Program-made: the position numbers and the translations under genes
Assembly: GCF_014837175.1 (NCBI RefSeq)
Contig: NZ_JACYFR010000001.1
Coordinates: forward strand, 682,001 to 746,000
Source of the DNA: Cellulomonas sp. JH27-2
GTDB taxonomy: Bacteria; Actinomycetota; Actinomycetes; Actinomycetales; Cellulomonadaceae
DNA length: 64,000 bases
Direction of reading: 5' to 3'
Part shown: positions 46,902-55,766 of the stretch, one piece after another
How the letters are laid out: each line of letters opens with the position of its first letter
Numbering within the stretch: the stretch's first letter is position 1
Notes under the pieces: generated by a model
What the model saw: only the letters and a program-made list of their open reading frames with translations
Databases searched by the model: none
Told to the model about the DNA's origin: nothing

Positions 46902-47449
46902 GCGCGCACCTCCAGGCCGGCGGCGGCGAGCTCGGCGTCGGACGCGAACGCCCGCAGGACGCGCGCCTCCTGGTCAAGGACGGAGCGCCGCGCGGCCTCG
47001 ATCCCGCCCGACTGCTCCACGTCCAGCACGTGCAGGTAGAGCATGCCAGTGAGACGGTGCGCCTCGACCACCAGCGACCCGGGGACCAGGGAGCACAGCT
47101 CGGCGGTCATGGTCAGGTACAGGTCCGAGTGGCTGCGCAGCTGCACGCCGATCACGGCGCCGCGCGGCGTGTGCCGGGGTCGCAGCGCCAGCAGGCTGAC
47201 CTCGAAGGAGGCGCGCACGAGGTCGACGGCGAAGCGGGCGAACAGCGCGACGACGCGCAGCGGCCGCACGTGCCCGTGGAAGGCGATCGGCGTCATCCGC
47301 AGACCGGTCGTGACCGCGACACCGATCAGCACTCCGGCCAGGACGTTGCCGATCGTCAGGTCGCCCCACAGCAGCACCCAGACCACCGTCAGCCAGACGA
47401 CGGTGCCCCAGGCGATCCGGTTGCGCGCACGGCGTGGGTGCAGGCTCAT
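46898..47449 (-). CDS. mrpE: Na+/H+ antiporter subunit E
   Basis: 183 residues. Two N-terminal helices (WGTVVWLTVVWVLLWGDLTIGNVLAGVLIGVAVTTGL) precede a cytoplasmic domain with the conserved SLLALRPRHTPRGAVIGVQLRSHSDLYLTMTAELCSLVPGSLVVE, typical of MrpE/MnhE. MrpE is needed for full antiporter assembly. Overlaps mrpD and mrpF by 4 nt. Confidence 0.95.
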   Translation of the reverse strand: MSLHPRRARNRIAWGTVVWLTVVWVLLWGDLTIGNVLAGVLIGVAVTTGLRMTPIAFHGHVRPLRVVALFARFAVDLVRASFEVSLLALRPRHTPRGAVIGVQLRSHSDLYLTMTAELCSLVPGSLVVEAHRLTGMLYLHVLDVEQSGGIEAARRSVLDQEARVLRAFASDAELAAAGLEVRA

Positions 47450-49023
47450 CCGTGGCCTCCGCCCAGGTCGATCTCGACCTCGTTGCCGCGGTCGGCGATG
47501 TCGGCGGAGTCCCCCGTGCCGCGCTCGCCGTCCGGGAGCACGGCGTCGATGTACGGGGTGCGCTCGGTCAGGGCGTGCGCGGCGCGGTCGGTGTAGGCGT
47601 ACAGCGGACCGCCAGCGAAGGTCAGCACCAGGCCGACGCCGACGAGTGCCGCGGCCGGCCCGACCATCCCGAGCGGCAGGTGCGTGGAGCGCGGCTCGGC
47701 CTCCGGCGGCTGCCAGAACGCCTTGTTCCAGGCCTTCGTCAGCGCGTAGAGGGTCAGCAGCGAGGTGACCACACCCCCGACGACCAACGTGTACGACAGC
47801 GGAGTCGCTTCATGTACACCGGCCTCGAGCAGCCCCAGCTTGCCCAGGAACCCCGACAGCGGCGGGATGCCGGCCAGGTTCATCGCGGCGACGAAGAACA
47901 GCACCGCGAGCACCGGCGCCAGCCGGGCCAAGCCACCCAGACGCGTCAGCGACGTGGACCCGCCGACGCGCTCGATCAGGCCCACCACCAGGAACAACGC
48001 GGTCTGCACGGTGATGTGGTGCGCCACGTAGTAGATCGCCGCGGTCCAGCCGGCGTCGGTGGACAGCGCGATGCCGAACACCATGTACCCGATGTGGCTG
48101 ACCAGCGTGAAGGACAGCAGACGCTTGATGTCGTCCTGCGCCACGGCGCCCAGGATCCCGACGACCATCGTCGCGAGGGCCAGCCACATGAGGATGTCGT
48201 CGAGCTGCCCGCCCGGGAACAGCAGGGTCTGGGTGCGGATCATCGCGTAGATGCCGACCTTGGTGAGCAACCCCGCGAACACGGCCGTGACCGGGGCGGG
48301 CGCGGTCGGATAGGAGTCCGGCAGCCAGGCGGACAGCGGGAAGATGGCGGCCTTGATCGCGAACGCGAGCAGCAGCAGCACCTGCAGCAGCACCCGCACG
48401 CCCGGGTCGATCTCCGGCAGCCGGATCGCGAGCTGCGCCAGGTTGACGGTCCCCGTAGCCGCGTAGACCAGCGCGATCGCCACCAGGAACAGCACCGACG
48501 ACAGCAGCGCGACCACCACGTAGATGCTGCCCGCGCGGATCCGCTCGCCCGTCCCGCCGAGCGTGATGAGCACGAACGAGGCCGCCAGCAGGATCTCGAA
48601 GCCCACGTAGATGTTGAACAGGTCCCCGGACAGGAACGCGTTGCAGACCCCCGCCGTCAGCACCAGGAACGTCGGGTGATAGATCGAGATCGGGGCGGAC
48701 TCCTCCTCGTCGTCGCGCCCCTGCGCCAGCGAGTACAGCAGGACGCAGAGGGTGACGGCCGACGAGATGGTCAGCATGAGCGCGGACAGGCGGTCAGCCA
48801 CCAGGTCGATGCCGACGGGCGCCGCCCAGTCGCCGACGTCCACCACCAGCGGGCCGTCGTCGACGATCACCAGCAACGCCAGCGACGCGACCAGCACCAG
48901 CGAGAGCGCCGTGACCGACACGATCGGCTGCAGGCGCGGCCGACGGAACAGCGCGAGCGCGAGCCCCGCCGCGAACAGCGGGATCATCACGGGCAGGGGG
49001 ACGATCCAGGACCAGTCGTTCAT
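47446..49023 (-). CDS. mrpD: Na+/H+ antiporter subunit D (NuoM-like)
   Basis: 525 residues, 14 helices, homologous to complex I subunits NuoM/NuoN. The Lys/His-containing core [42 protein letters not shown] and [14 protein letters not shown] are the ion-translocation segments; the N-terminal Glu in VGFEILLAA also fits. Together with MrpA it forms the proton- and Na+-conducting modules. Coupled to mrpC and mrpE by 4-nt overlaps. Confidence 0.96.
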   Translation of the reverse strand: [525 protein letters not shown]

Positions 49024-49505
49024 CGGCCACGCTCCTGGGCCGGCGCGCCGTGGTCGGTCTCGTCGCGCGCCGCGGCGGCGGCCTCGTCGAGCGTCTCCGC
49101 GCTCTCGCTGTCGTCGCCCAGCACGGTGGGTTCGTCACGTGCCGCCCGACGAGCGATGCGGCGGTCCTCGACATCGTCCTGGACCTCGTCGTGCCGGTGC
49201 AGCTGCCAGGACCGGTACGCCATGGCCAGCAGGAACGCGGTCATGCCGAGGGTGATGACGATCGCGGTCAGCACCATGGCCTGCGGCAGCGGGTCGGCCA
49301 TCTGCCCCTCCGGCTCGAGGCCGACGATGGGTGGACGCCCCGCCGCGCCCCCCGCCACCAGGAAGAGCAGGTTGGCGCCGTTGCCGAGCAGGATGATGCC
49401 GATGAGCACACGCGACAGCGACCGCTCCAGCAGCAGGTAGACGCCGGCGGTGAACAGCACGCCGATCGTGATCACCAGCACCAGGTTGGGGGTCATGTCG
49501 ATCAT
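49020..49505 (-). CDS. mrpC: Na+/H+ antiporter subunit C with long acidic tail
   Basis: 161 residues. Three helices (LVLVITIGVLFTAGVYLLL, VLIGIILLGNGANLLFLVA, AMVLTAIVITLGMTAFLLAMAYR) give the NuoK-like fold of MrpC. The usual length is about 115; here about 50 charged residues follow (HRHDEVQDDVEDRRIARRAARDE...). The ATG at 49505 overlaps the mrpA stop; a second in-frame ATG lies at 49496. Confidence 0.93.
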   Translation of the reverse strand: MIDMTPNLVLVITIGVLFTAGVYLLLERSLSRVLIGIILLGNGANLLFLVAGGAAGRPPIVGLEPEGQMADPLPQAMVLTAIVITLGMTAFLLAMAYRSWQLHRHDEVQDDVEDRRIARRAARDEPTVLGDDSESAETLDEAAAAARDETDHGAPAQERGR

Positions 49506-52500
49506 CGCTTCACCGCCGATCGCTCCACGTCGTCGGAGCCCGCGGCGTCGTCGATGCCGACCTCCGCGCGCCGGTCGAGCTCCGCGCCCAGCGACCGCAG
49601 GATGTCGAGCACCAGGCCGATGACCACCAGGTACACGCCCACGTCGAAGAAAACGCTGGTCACCAGGTGCAGGTCGCCGACCACGGGCAGGTGGATGTCG
49701 ACGATCCAGGACTGGAGCACCGACCCGCCCAGCAGCAGGGCGAACAGCCCGACGCCCGCCGAGAGGAACAGCCCGATCCCCAGCAGCGTGCCGGGCTGGA
49801 CGGGCGCGGCCTCGCCCAGCTCGTAGCGGCCACCGGCCAGGTAGCGCACGGTCAGCGCGATGCCGACGACGAGCCCCGCCGCGAACCCGCCACCAGGCGC
49901 GTTGTGCCCGCTGAACAGCAGGAACAACGAGTACACGATCATCGTCTGGAACAGCAGCCGGACGACGACCTCGAAGATGACCGACCGCCGCTGCGGCGCG
50001 AGCGTCGACCCGGCACGCAGCCACTCGCGGTCGGTGTGCAGGGCGTCGGGGCGCATGCGATCGGCCCGACGACGCAGCGCGGCCATCGGGTCCGGCCCGG
50101 ACCACACGCGGCGGGTCTCCGGCGCCTCGTCGGCCCGGAAGATCTGACCACCGCGCCGCGACAGGAAGACGAGCGACGCGACGCCGGTCGCGGCCACGAG
50201 GAGCACCGAGATCTCGCCGACGGTGTCCCACGCGCGGATGTCGACGAGCGTGACGTTGACGATGTTGCGGCCGCCGCCCCAGTGCACGGCCTCCTCGGCG
50301 AAGGCCTGCGAGACGGGCGCGTGGATCCGCGCGCCGGGCGCGACCAGCGCGATGCCGGCGACCGTCAGACCCACCGCGAGCGCGACGGTCAGCCGCACCC
50401 ACCGGGAGGCGGCCAGGGGTCGGTCGGAGAAGTACGGGGGAAGCCGGCGCAGGACCAGCACGAAGACGACGAGCGTGACCGTCTCGACCAGCACCTGGGT
50501 CAGCGCGAGGTCCGGCGCGCCCTGCAGCAGGAACAGGCCGGCCACCGCGTAGCCGCCGATGCCGAGCAGGATGATCGCCTTGAGCCGTCGTCGGGCACGC
50601 GCCGCCAGCACGGCCGACGCGATCGTCGCGGCCGCGAACACGACCTGCGCGGGGCTGTCGAAGGCCTTGACCTGACTGGGCCACGACGTCCGCGTGAGCG
50701 CCACGGTCCCGACCGACAGCACGAAGACCACCAGGATGATGCCGAGGTACAGCGGCAGCGAACCACGCTGCGTGATGGCGGTGACGTCGGCCGCCACGTC
50801 GTCGAGCCGGCGCATGAACCGGCGGTAGAGCTGGTCGGCCTCCGGCCCGCGGTACGCACCGGACTGCCAGCGCTCCACCCGCTCGCGCGCCAGCCACAGC
50901 AGCAGGCCACCACCCAGGATCGCCAGGGTGAGGACGAAGGTCGGCGTGAACCCCGCCCACAGCGTGAGGTGCCCGGGCTCACCCTCCGGGTAGGTGTCGG
51001 CATACGGCAGCAGCAGGTGCTCGCCGAGCTGGGGCAGCAGCGCGACGGCCAGGCCCAGCACTGCCAGGATCATGGCCGGCCAGACGAGGTTGAGCGACGG
51101 CGTCGTGATCCGCGCCGGCTCGGCGTCCGCGTCGGTCGCGAGCGTCGTCGTCGTGCCTGGGCTCGTGGCGCCGTCGACCTGCGCGGCCACCGCGTCCGGC
51201 ACCAGCGCGGACTCGGGGATCACCGCGCTCTTCGTCGCGAACGCCCCCCACCACAGCCGCAGCCCGTACGCGACGGTCAGCGCGGACCCGACGGCGACGG
51301 CCACCAGCAGCACGCTGCCCGTCCAGCCCTGGTCCAGGTGGCCCAGCGCCTCGAGGCCCGCCTCCTTGGCGACGTAGCCGGCGAACGGCGGCAGGCCGAT
51401 CATGCTCGCCGTCGCCAACGCGCCGGCCAGCGCGGTCAGCGGCAGCGCACGGCCCACGCCTGACAGGCGGCGCAGGTCGCGGGTGCCTGTGGCCGCGTCG
51501 ACCACGCCGACGACGAGGAACAGTGCGGCCTTGAACATGGCGTGCGCGCCGAGCATCGCGAGCCCCGCCAGGGCCGTCGCGCGCGTGCCCAGCCCGACGA
51601 GCAGCGTGATGAGCCCCAGCTGGCTGACCGTGCCGAACGCGAGGACCAGCTTCAGGTCGTGCTGGCGCAGGGAGCGGTAGCCGCCGAGCAGCAACGTGCC
51701 GCAGCCCAGCACGATCACGCACCAGCGCCACGTCGCGTCGGTCGCGTAGGCGGGGGCGAACCGCGCCACCAGGTAGATGCCCGCCTTCACCATGGCGGCG
51801 GCGTGCAGGTACGCGCTGACCGGCGTGGGCGCAGCCATCGCGGCGGGGAGCCAGAAGTGGAACGGGATGAGGGCCGACTTGGTGGCCACGCCCGCGAACA
51901 GGCACAGGATCGCGGCCGTCGCGATGCCCCCGCCCGGCGGGTGCGCGACCACCTCTGACAGCCGGTAGGTGCCCGCGGCCTCGCCCAGCAGCAGCACGCC
52001 GACGAGCATCGCCAGCCCGCCCGCCGTCGTGATGACGATGGCCTGCATGGCCGCACGCCGGCTGGCCTTGCGGTCGTTGTAGTGGCCGATGAGCAGGTAC
52101 GACGTGACCGTCGTCAGCTCCCAGAAGATGAACAGGAGCAGCATGTCGTCGGACGTGACGAGGCCCAGCATCGCGCCGGCGAACGCGACGAACACGGCCC
52201 CGAACCGCCCCAGCCCGTGCGCGGTCGTCGAGAAGTAGCCCGCGCAGTAGACCAGCACGAGCGCACCCACACCGCCGACGATCAGCGTCATGAACCAGCT
52301 GAGCGTGTCGAGGCGGAACGTCAGCTCGAGGCCGAGCTGTGGGATCCACGAGATCCGTTCGACGGGCCAGTCGCCCGACTGCACCCGCGACGTCCAGGTG
52401 AGCGCCCACACGGCGGCGCTCGCCGGCGCCAGCGCGAGGACGTAGAACGCCCGCCTGCCCCACCACCGCACGAGCACGGGCGCGACGAGGGCCGCGAGCA

Positions 52501-52525
52501 CGTGGATCGTGAACAGCAGCAGCAC
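49502..52525 (-). CDS. mrpA: Na+/H+ antiporter subunit A (with B-like domain)
   Basis: 1007 residues. Residues about 1-790 are the NuoL-like MrpA core with ELTTVTSYLLIGHYNDRKASR, KSALIPFHFWLPAAMAAPTPVSAYLHAAAMVKAGIYLVAR and SMIGLPPFAGYVAKE. The C-terminal part (about 840-1007, ending with SGHNAPGGGFAAGLVVGIA and VGVYLVVIGLVLDILRSLG) corresponds to the MrpB domain. So subunit B is fused, as in many actinobacteria, and no separate mrpB exists. First gene of mrpACDEFG, divergent from the EtfD-like gene. Confidence 0.96.
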   Translation of the reverse strand: MLLLFTIHVLAALVAPVLVRWWGRRAFYVLALAPASAAVWALTWTSRVQSGDWPVERISWIPQLGLELTFRLDTLSWFMTLIVGGVGALVLVYCAGYFSTTAHGLGRFGAVFVAFAGAMLGLVTSDDMLLLFIFWELTTVTSYLLIGHYNDRKASRRAAMQAIVITTAGGLAMLVGVLLLGEAAGTYRLSEVVAHPPGGGIATAAILCLFAGVATKSALIPFHFWLPAAMAAPTPVSAYLHAAAMVKAGIYLVARFAPAYATDATWRWCVIVLGCGTLLLGGYRSLRQHDLKLVLAFGTVSQLGLITLLVGLGTRATALAGLAMLGAHAMFKAALFLVVGVVDAATGTRDLRRLSGVGRALPLTALAGALATASMIGLPPFAGYVAKEAGLEALGHLDQGWTGSVLLVAVAVGSALTVAYGLRLWWGAFATKSAVIPESALVPDAVAAQVDGATSPGTTTTLATDADAEPARITTPSLNLVWPAMILAVLGLAVALLPQLGEHLLLPYADTYPEGEPGHLTLWAGFTPTFVLTLAILGGGLLLWLARERVERWQSGAYRGPEADQLYRRFMRRLDDVAADVTAITQRGSLPLYLGIILVVFVLSVGTVALTRTSWPSQVKAFDSPAQVVFAAATIASAVLAARARRRLKAIILLGIGGYAVAGLFLLQGAPDLALTQVLVETVTLVVFVLVLRRLPPYFSDRPLAASRWVRLTVALAVGLTVAGIALVAPGARIHAPVSQAFAEEAVHWGGGRNIVNVTLVDIRAWDTVGEISVLLVAATGVASLVFLSRRGGQIFRADEAPETRRVWSGPDPMAALRRRADRMRPDALHTDREWLRAGSTLAPQRRSVIFEVVVRLLFQTMIVYSLFLLFSGHNAPGGGFAAGLVVGIALTVRYLAGGRYELGEAAPVQPGTLLGIGLFLSAGVGLFALLLGGSVLQSWIVDIHLPVVGDLHLVTSVFFDVGVYLVVIGLVLDILRSLGAELDRRAEVGIDDAAGSDDVERSAVKR

Positions 52526-52571
52526 GGGGGCCGGCTCCGTCCTGTCGGGGCGGGGTCGTCAGGTCAAGACT

Positions 52572-52585
52572 CTACCAACCGGTAG
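52572..52585. promoter_or_regulatory. Inverted repeat between divergent mrpA and etfD-like genes
   Basis: CTACC-AACC-GGTAG, perfect 5-bp arms, lies in the middle of the 118-bp divergent region 52526-52643. It is a candidate TetR-type or similar operator for the EtfD-like gene, whose leaderless -10 box is about 50 bp downstream. Confidence 0.45.
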
Positions 52586-52631
52586 CAAGCCGAACCTCTG
52601 GCGCATTCCCGTGCCCGGGCGCGAGGGCCAC

Positions 52632-52637
52632 TAGGTT
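52632..52637 (+). promoter_or_regulatory. -10 box for leaderless etfD-like mRNA
   Basis: TAGGTT, 6 nt before the GTG at 52644; there is no Shine-Dalgarno sequence. Confidence 0.5.
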
Positions 52638-52643
52638 GGGCGC

Positions 52644-54770
52644 GTGAGCGCGCTGCAGTGGGTCTGCTTCGGGTTGGTCGTCCTCGCGACGGTCGTCGGG
52701 ATCGCCGTGTTCGCGCGCGGCGCGAGAGGGATCGTCCGCACGCTCCGGATCGGGCGCGCGGCGCCGGGCCGCACGTCGCCGGCCGGGCAGCGCACGGCAC
52801 GTGTCGTCCGGGAGATCCTGGGCCACGGGCGGTTCCAGCACCGGCCGGTCGTCAAGGTCGCGCACTGGACGGTGATGATCTCGTTCGGGCTGCTGTTCAT
52901 CGCGCTCGTCACCGGGTACGGCCAGGTGATCGACCCGCAGTTCGCGCTCCCGCTCGTCGGGCACCTGTGGCCGCTGGAGTGGGCGATCGAGGCGTTCGCG
53001 TGGCTGTCGCTCGCCGGCATCGTCGCGCTGTTCGTCCTGCGCCTGCGGCTGCAGCCGCGCGGCGAGGACGCGCGCCGGTCGCGGTTCTTCGGCTCGAACC
53101 AGGGGCAGGCGTTCTTCGTCGAGGCCACGGTGGCCGTCGTCGTGCTCGCCGTGCTGGTCATCCGCGGGCTCGAGTACGCGATGGGCGAGGGCAGCGCGCT
53201 GCACTACCCGCTGACCGCGTGGTTCGGGCGGGCCTGGTCGGGCGCGTCGTGGCTGGAGACGGCCGTGGTCGTCGTCGCGACCGTCAAGATCCTCGTCTCG
53301 ATGTCCTGGTTCGTGGTCGTCGGGCTGCAGCCGACGATGGGCGTCGCGTGGCACCGCTTCCTGGCGATCGTCAACGTCTACGCGCGCCGCGAGCCCGACG
53401 GCCGCACGGCGCTGGGCCCGCTCCAGCCGCTCACCTCGCAGCACGGTCCGGTGGACGCCGACGCGTTGGAGGACCTGCCCGACGACGCCCGCCTGGGGGT
53501 CGGCGCCATCGAGGACTTCACCTGGAAGGGCCTGCTGGACTTCGCGACGTGCACCGAGTGCGGCCGCTGCCAGGACCAGTGCCCGGCGTGGGCCACCGAC
53601 AAGCCCCTGTCCCCCAAGCTCGTCACGCTGGCGCTGCGCGACCACGCCGCCGCGACCGCCCCCTACCTGCGCGCGGCCGACGAGTCGCACGCGGGTCTGG
53701 ACCTGCTCGGCAGCGGCGTCATCGACCCCGACGCGCTGTGGGCCTGCACCAGCTGCGGCGCGTGCGTGCAGCAGTGCCCGGTCGACATCGAGCACGTGGA
53801 CGCCATCGTCGACATGCGCCGCTACCAGGTGCTGATGGAGTCGGCGTTCCCGGCCGAGCTGGGCAAGACGTTCACCAAGATGGAGCGGCAGGGCAACCCG
53901 TGGGGGCTGCCCGCCCGCCAGCGGCTCGGTTGGGCCAAGGACCTGCCGTTCGACGTCCCGGTGGTCGGCGTCGACGTCGAGTCCGCGGCCGACGTCGACT
54001 ACCTGTTCTGGGTCGGGTGCGCGGGCGCGTACGAGGACCGCGCCAAGCGCACGACGAGGGCCGTCGCCGAGCTGCTGCACACGGCCGGCGTGAGCTTCGC
54101 CGTGCTGGGCGACGGCGAGAGCTGCACGGGCGACCCCGCCCGACGAGCCGGCAACGAGCTCCTGTACCTGACGCTGGCCGCCGGGAACGTGGAGGTGCTG
54201 AACGAGGTGGGTGCGCGCCGCATCGTGGTGACCTGCGCGCACTGCTTCAACACCATCTCGCGCGAGTACCCCCAGCTGGGTGGTCGGTACGAGGTGCTGC
54301 ACCACACCGAGCTGCTCAACACGCTCGTCGCAGAGGGACGGCTGCGCCCGGCCCGCTCGGTCGAGGCGGACGTCACGTACCACGACCCGTGCTACCTGGG
54401 CCGGCACAACGAGATCTACACCCCGCCGCGCGAGCTGCTGGGCGCGCTGCCCGGCGTGCAGCTCGCCGAGATGCCCCGCAACCGCGAGCAGTCGTTCTGC
54501 TGCGGCGCCGGCGGCGCGCGGATGTGGATGGAGGAGTCGATCGGCACGCGCATCAGCACGACGCGCGCCGCGGAGGCGATCGGTACCGGCGCGGGCGTCG
54601 TCGCGACGGCCTGCCCGTTCTGCAGCGTGATGCTCAACGACGGAGTCACCGCTGCCTCGTCGGGTGCAGCCTCTGCCGGAACGGACGGTGGCGTGGGCGT
54701 CGGCGTCCCCGAGGTCACGGACATCGCCCTGCTGCTGCTCGACCGCGTCCGCGACGAGGTGGTCCAGTGA
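52644..54770 (+). CDS. EtfD-like membrane Fe-S oxidoreductase (HdrD-type)
   Basis: 708 residues. Six N-terminal helices (about 5-245) resemble the heme-b/NarI-like domain. They are followed by two [4Fe-4S] motifs: CTECGRCQDQCP at about 304-315 and CTSCGACVQQCP at about 367-378. Two CCG domains follow, with CAHCFNTISREYP and SFCCGAGGARMW. This layout is that of mycobacterial Rv0338c (EtfD) and relatives, proposed to pass electrons from the electron-transfer flavoprotein of beta-oxidation to the respiratory quinone pool. etfAB are not in the window. The GTG start follows TAGGTT by 6 nt; the stop overlaps the next gene. Confidence 0.88.
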   Translation: MSALQWVCFGLVVLATVVGIAVFARGARGIVRTLRIGRAAPGRTSPAGQRTARVVREILGHGRFQHRPVVKVAHWTVMISFGLLFIALVTGYGQVIDPQFALPLVGHLWPLEWAIEAFAWLSLAGIVALFVLRLRLQPRGEDARRSRFFGSNQGQAFFVEATVAVVVLAVLVIRGLEYAMGEGSALHYPLTAWFGRAWSGASWLETAVVVVATVKILVSMSWFVVVGLQPTMGVAWHRFLAIVNVYARREPDGRTALGPLQPLTSQHGPVDADALEDLPDDARLGVGAIEDFTWKGLLDFATCTECGRCQDQCPAWATDKPLSPKLVTLALRDHAAATAPYLRAADESHAGLDLLGSGVIDPDALWACTSCGACVQQCPVDIEHVDAIVDMRRYQVLMESAFPAELGKTFTKMERQGNPWGLPARQRLGWAKDLPFDVPVVGVDVESAADVDYLFWVGCAGAYEDRAKRTTRAVAELLHTAGVSFAVLGDGESCTGDPARRAGNELLYLTLAAGNVEVLNEVGARRIVVTCAHCFNTISREYPQLGGRYEVLHHTELLNTLVAEGRLRPARSVEADVTYHDPCYLGRHNEIYTPPRELLGALPGVQLAEMPRNREQSFCCGAGGARMWMEESIGTRISTTRAAEAIGTGAGVVATACPFCSVMLNDGVTAASSGAASAGTDGGVGVGVPEVTDIALLLLDRVRDEVVQ

Positions 54771-55123
54771 TCGGGCGGCTCGACGAGGTCGTCGTCGACT
54801 GCCACGACCCGATGGCACTGGCAACGTTCTGGTCGCACGTGCTGGGCGGCACCCCCGAGCTCCGCGACCCGGACTGGTGTCGTCTGCAGGCGCCGGGCTC
54901 GCCGCTGATCTCCTTCCAGCGCGTCCCCGAGGCGAAGTCAGGCAAGAACCGCATGCACCTGGACGTGCTCGTCGACGACGTCGACGAGGCCACCGCCCAG
55001 GCGGAGACGCTGGGCGCGCAGAGGCTCGGCGATCGGCACGACGCCGCCCCCGGCTCCTTCCAGGTCCTGACGGACCCGGAGGGCAACGAGTGGTGCGTCG
55101 TCAGCCCGGCATCGCCCGTGTGA
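54767..55123 (+). CDS. VOC-superfamily protein (Glyoxalase_6-like)
   Basis: 118 residues. LDEVVVDCHDPMALATFWSHVLGGTP at the start and KNRMHLDVLVDDVDEATAQAETLGAQ in the middle, with DPEGNEWCVVSP at the end, are the actinobacterial Glyoxalase_6 VOC pattern. The GTG overlaps the stop of the EtfD-like gene (GTGA), so they share a transcript. Substrate unknown; it may be incidental to electron transfer. Its stop directly faces the convergent marR stop. Confidence 0.85.
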   Translation: MIGRLDEVVVDCHDPMALATFWSHVLGGTPELRDPDWCRLQAPGSPLISFQRVPEAKSGKNRMHLDVLVDDVDEATAQAETLGAQRLGDRHDAAPGSFQVLTDPEGNEWCVVSPASPV

Positions 55124-55124
55124 G

Positions 55125-55661
55125 TCAGTCGCCGGCTACGTGGCGCAGGAGGCGGAGCAGCTCGGCGCGCTCGGGCTCCGACAGGCGTGCTAGCCGGTCC
55201 TGGGCGCCCTCGCGGCGCTGGGTGGCGACGGCGCTCAGCAGATCGCGGCCGGTCTCGGTGAGCTCGATCAGCGTCGCCCGGCGGTCGGTCGGGTCGGGGA
55301 TCCGACGCACGTGGCCGGCCGCCTCGGCCGCGTCGACCTTGGACGTCACCGAGCGGGGCGCAACGCACAGGCACTCGGCGATCTCTCCCGAGCGGCGCGG
55401 GGTGTCGAACCGGGCCAGCGTGCGCAGGAAGCGGAGCTGTCCGGGCGTCGTGCCCGCCTCGTCGAGGAATCCCGCGGTCCCCTGCCGGAACGAGCGCAGC
55501 ACCTGGTGGACGAGGTCCAGGAACTCGCCCGACGCGTCCGCGGCCGCGGGCCCGTGGGCGTGGACGGGCGTCGGTTCAGGTCGCGGGTCGGTCGCACCGC
55601 CCGCTCGAGCGGCGCGGCCGAACGCGGCGTCGGGATGGCCGACGGTCTGCTGGGCGTTCAC
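55125..55661 (-). CDS. MarR-family transcriptional regulator
   Basis: 178 residues. The winged helix covers PGQLRFLRTLARFDTPRRSGEIAECLCVAPRSVTSKVDAAEAAGHVRRIPDPTDRRATLIELTETGRDLL, with the MarR wing DPTDRR. Start set at GTG 55661, 7 nt after TAGCCT (leaderless). Adjacent divergent ABC exporter and two inverted repeats in the intergenic region suggest it represses the exporter. Confidence 0.88.
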   Translation of the reverse strand: MNAQQTVGHPDAAFGRAARAGGATDPRPEPTPVHAHGPAAADASGEFLDLVHQVLRSFRQGTAGFLDEAGTTPGQLRFLRTLARFDTPRRSGEIAECLCVAPRSVTSKVDAAEAAGHVRRIPDPTDRRATLIELTETGRDLLSAVATQRREGAQDRLARLSEPERAELLRLLRHVAGD

Positions 55662-55668
55662 GACGACG

Positions 55669-55674
55669 AGGCTA
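55669..55674 (-). promoter_or_regulatory. -10 box of marR (leaderless)
   Basis: TAGCCT on the minus strand, exactly 7 nt upstream of the GTG at 55661. Confidence 0.5.
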
Positions 55675-55688
55675 CCGCCGTTACCAAC

Positions 55689-55723
55689 GGTTGTGAACCA
55701 ACCACATAGTGAGTTAACCTCAC
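55689..55723. promoter_or_regulatory. MarR operator candidates before the ABC exporter gene
   Basis: GGTT-GTG-AACC (55689-55699) and GTGAG-TTAAC-CTCAC (55709-55723) are two inverted repeats in the AT-rich divergent region. The second has perfect 5-bp arms. Paired palindromes between divergent marR and transporter genes are a standard MarR autoregulation layout. Confidence 0.6.
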
Positions 55724-55766
55724 GATCGGCGCCGACGCGCCCGTCCGACCTCCCGGAGGCGCCCCC

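Noticed and set aside
52658..55123. An 821-codon open frame overlapping the EtfD-like gene
   Set aside because: It is the +2 shadow of the EtfD-like and VOC genes; its product is Arg/Ala/Gly-rich with no family motif, and only the last part (54767-55123) is a real gene.
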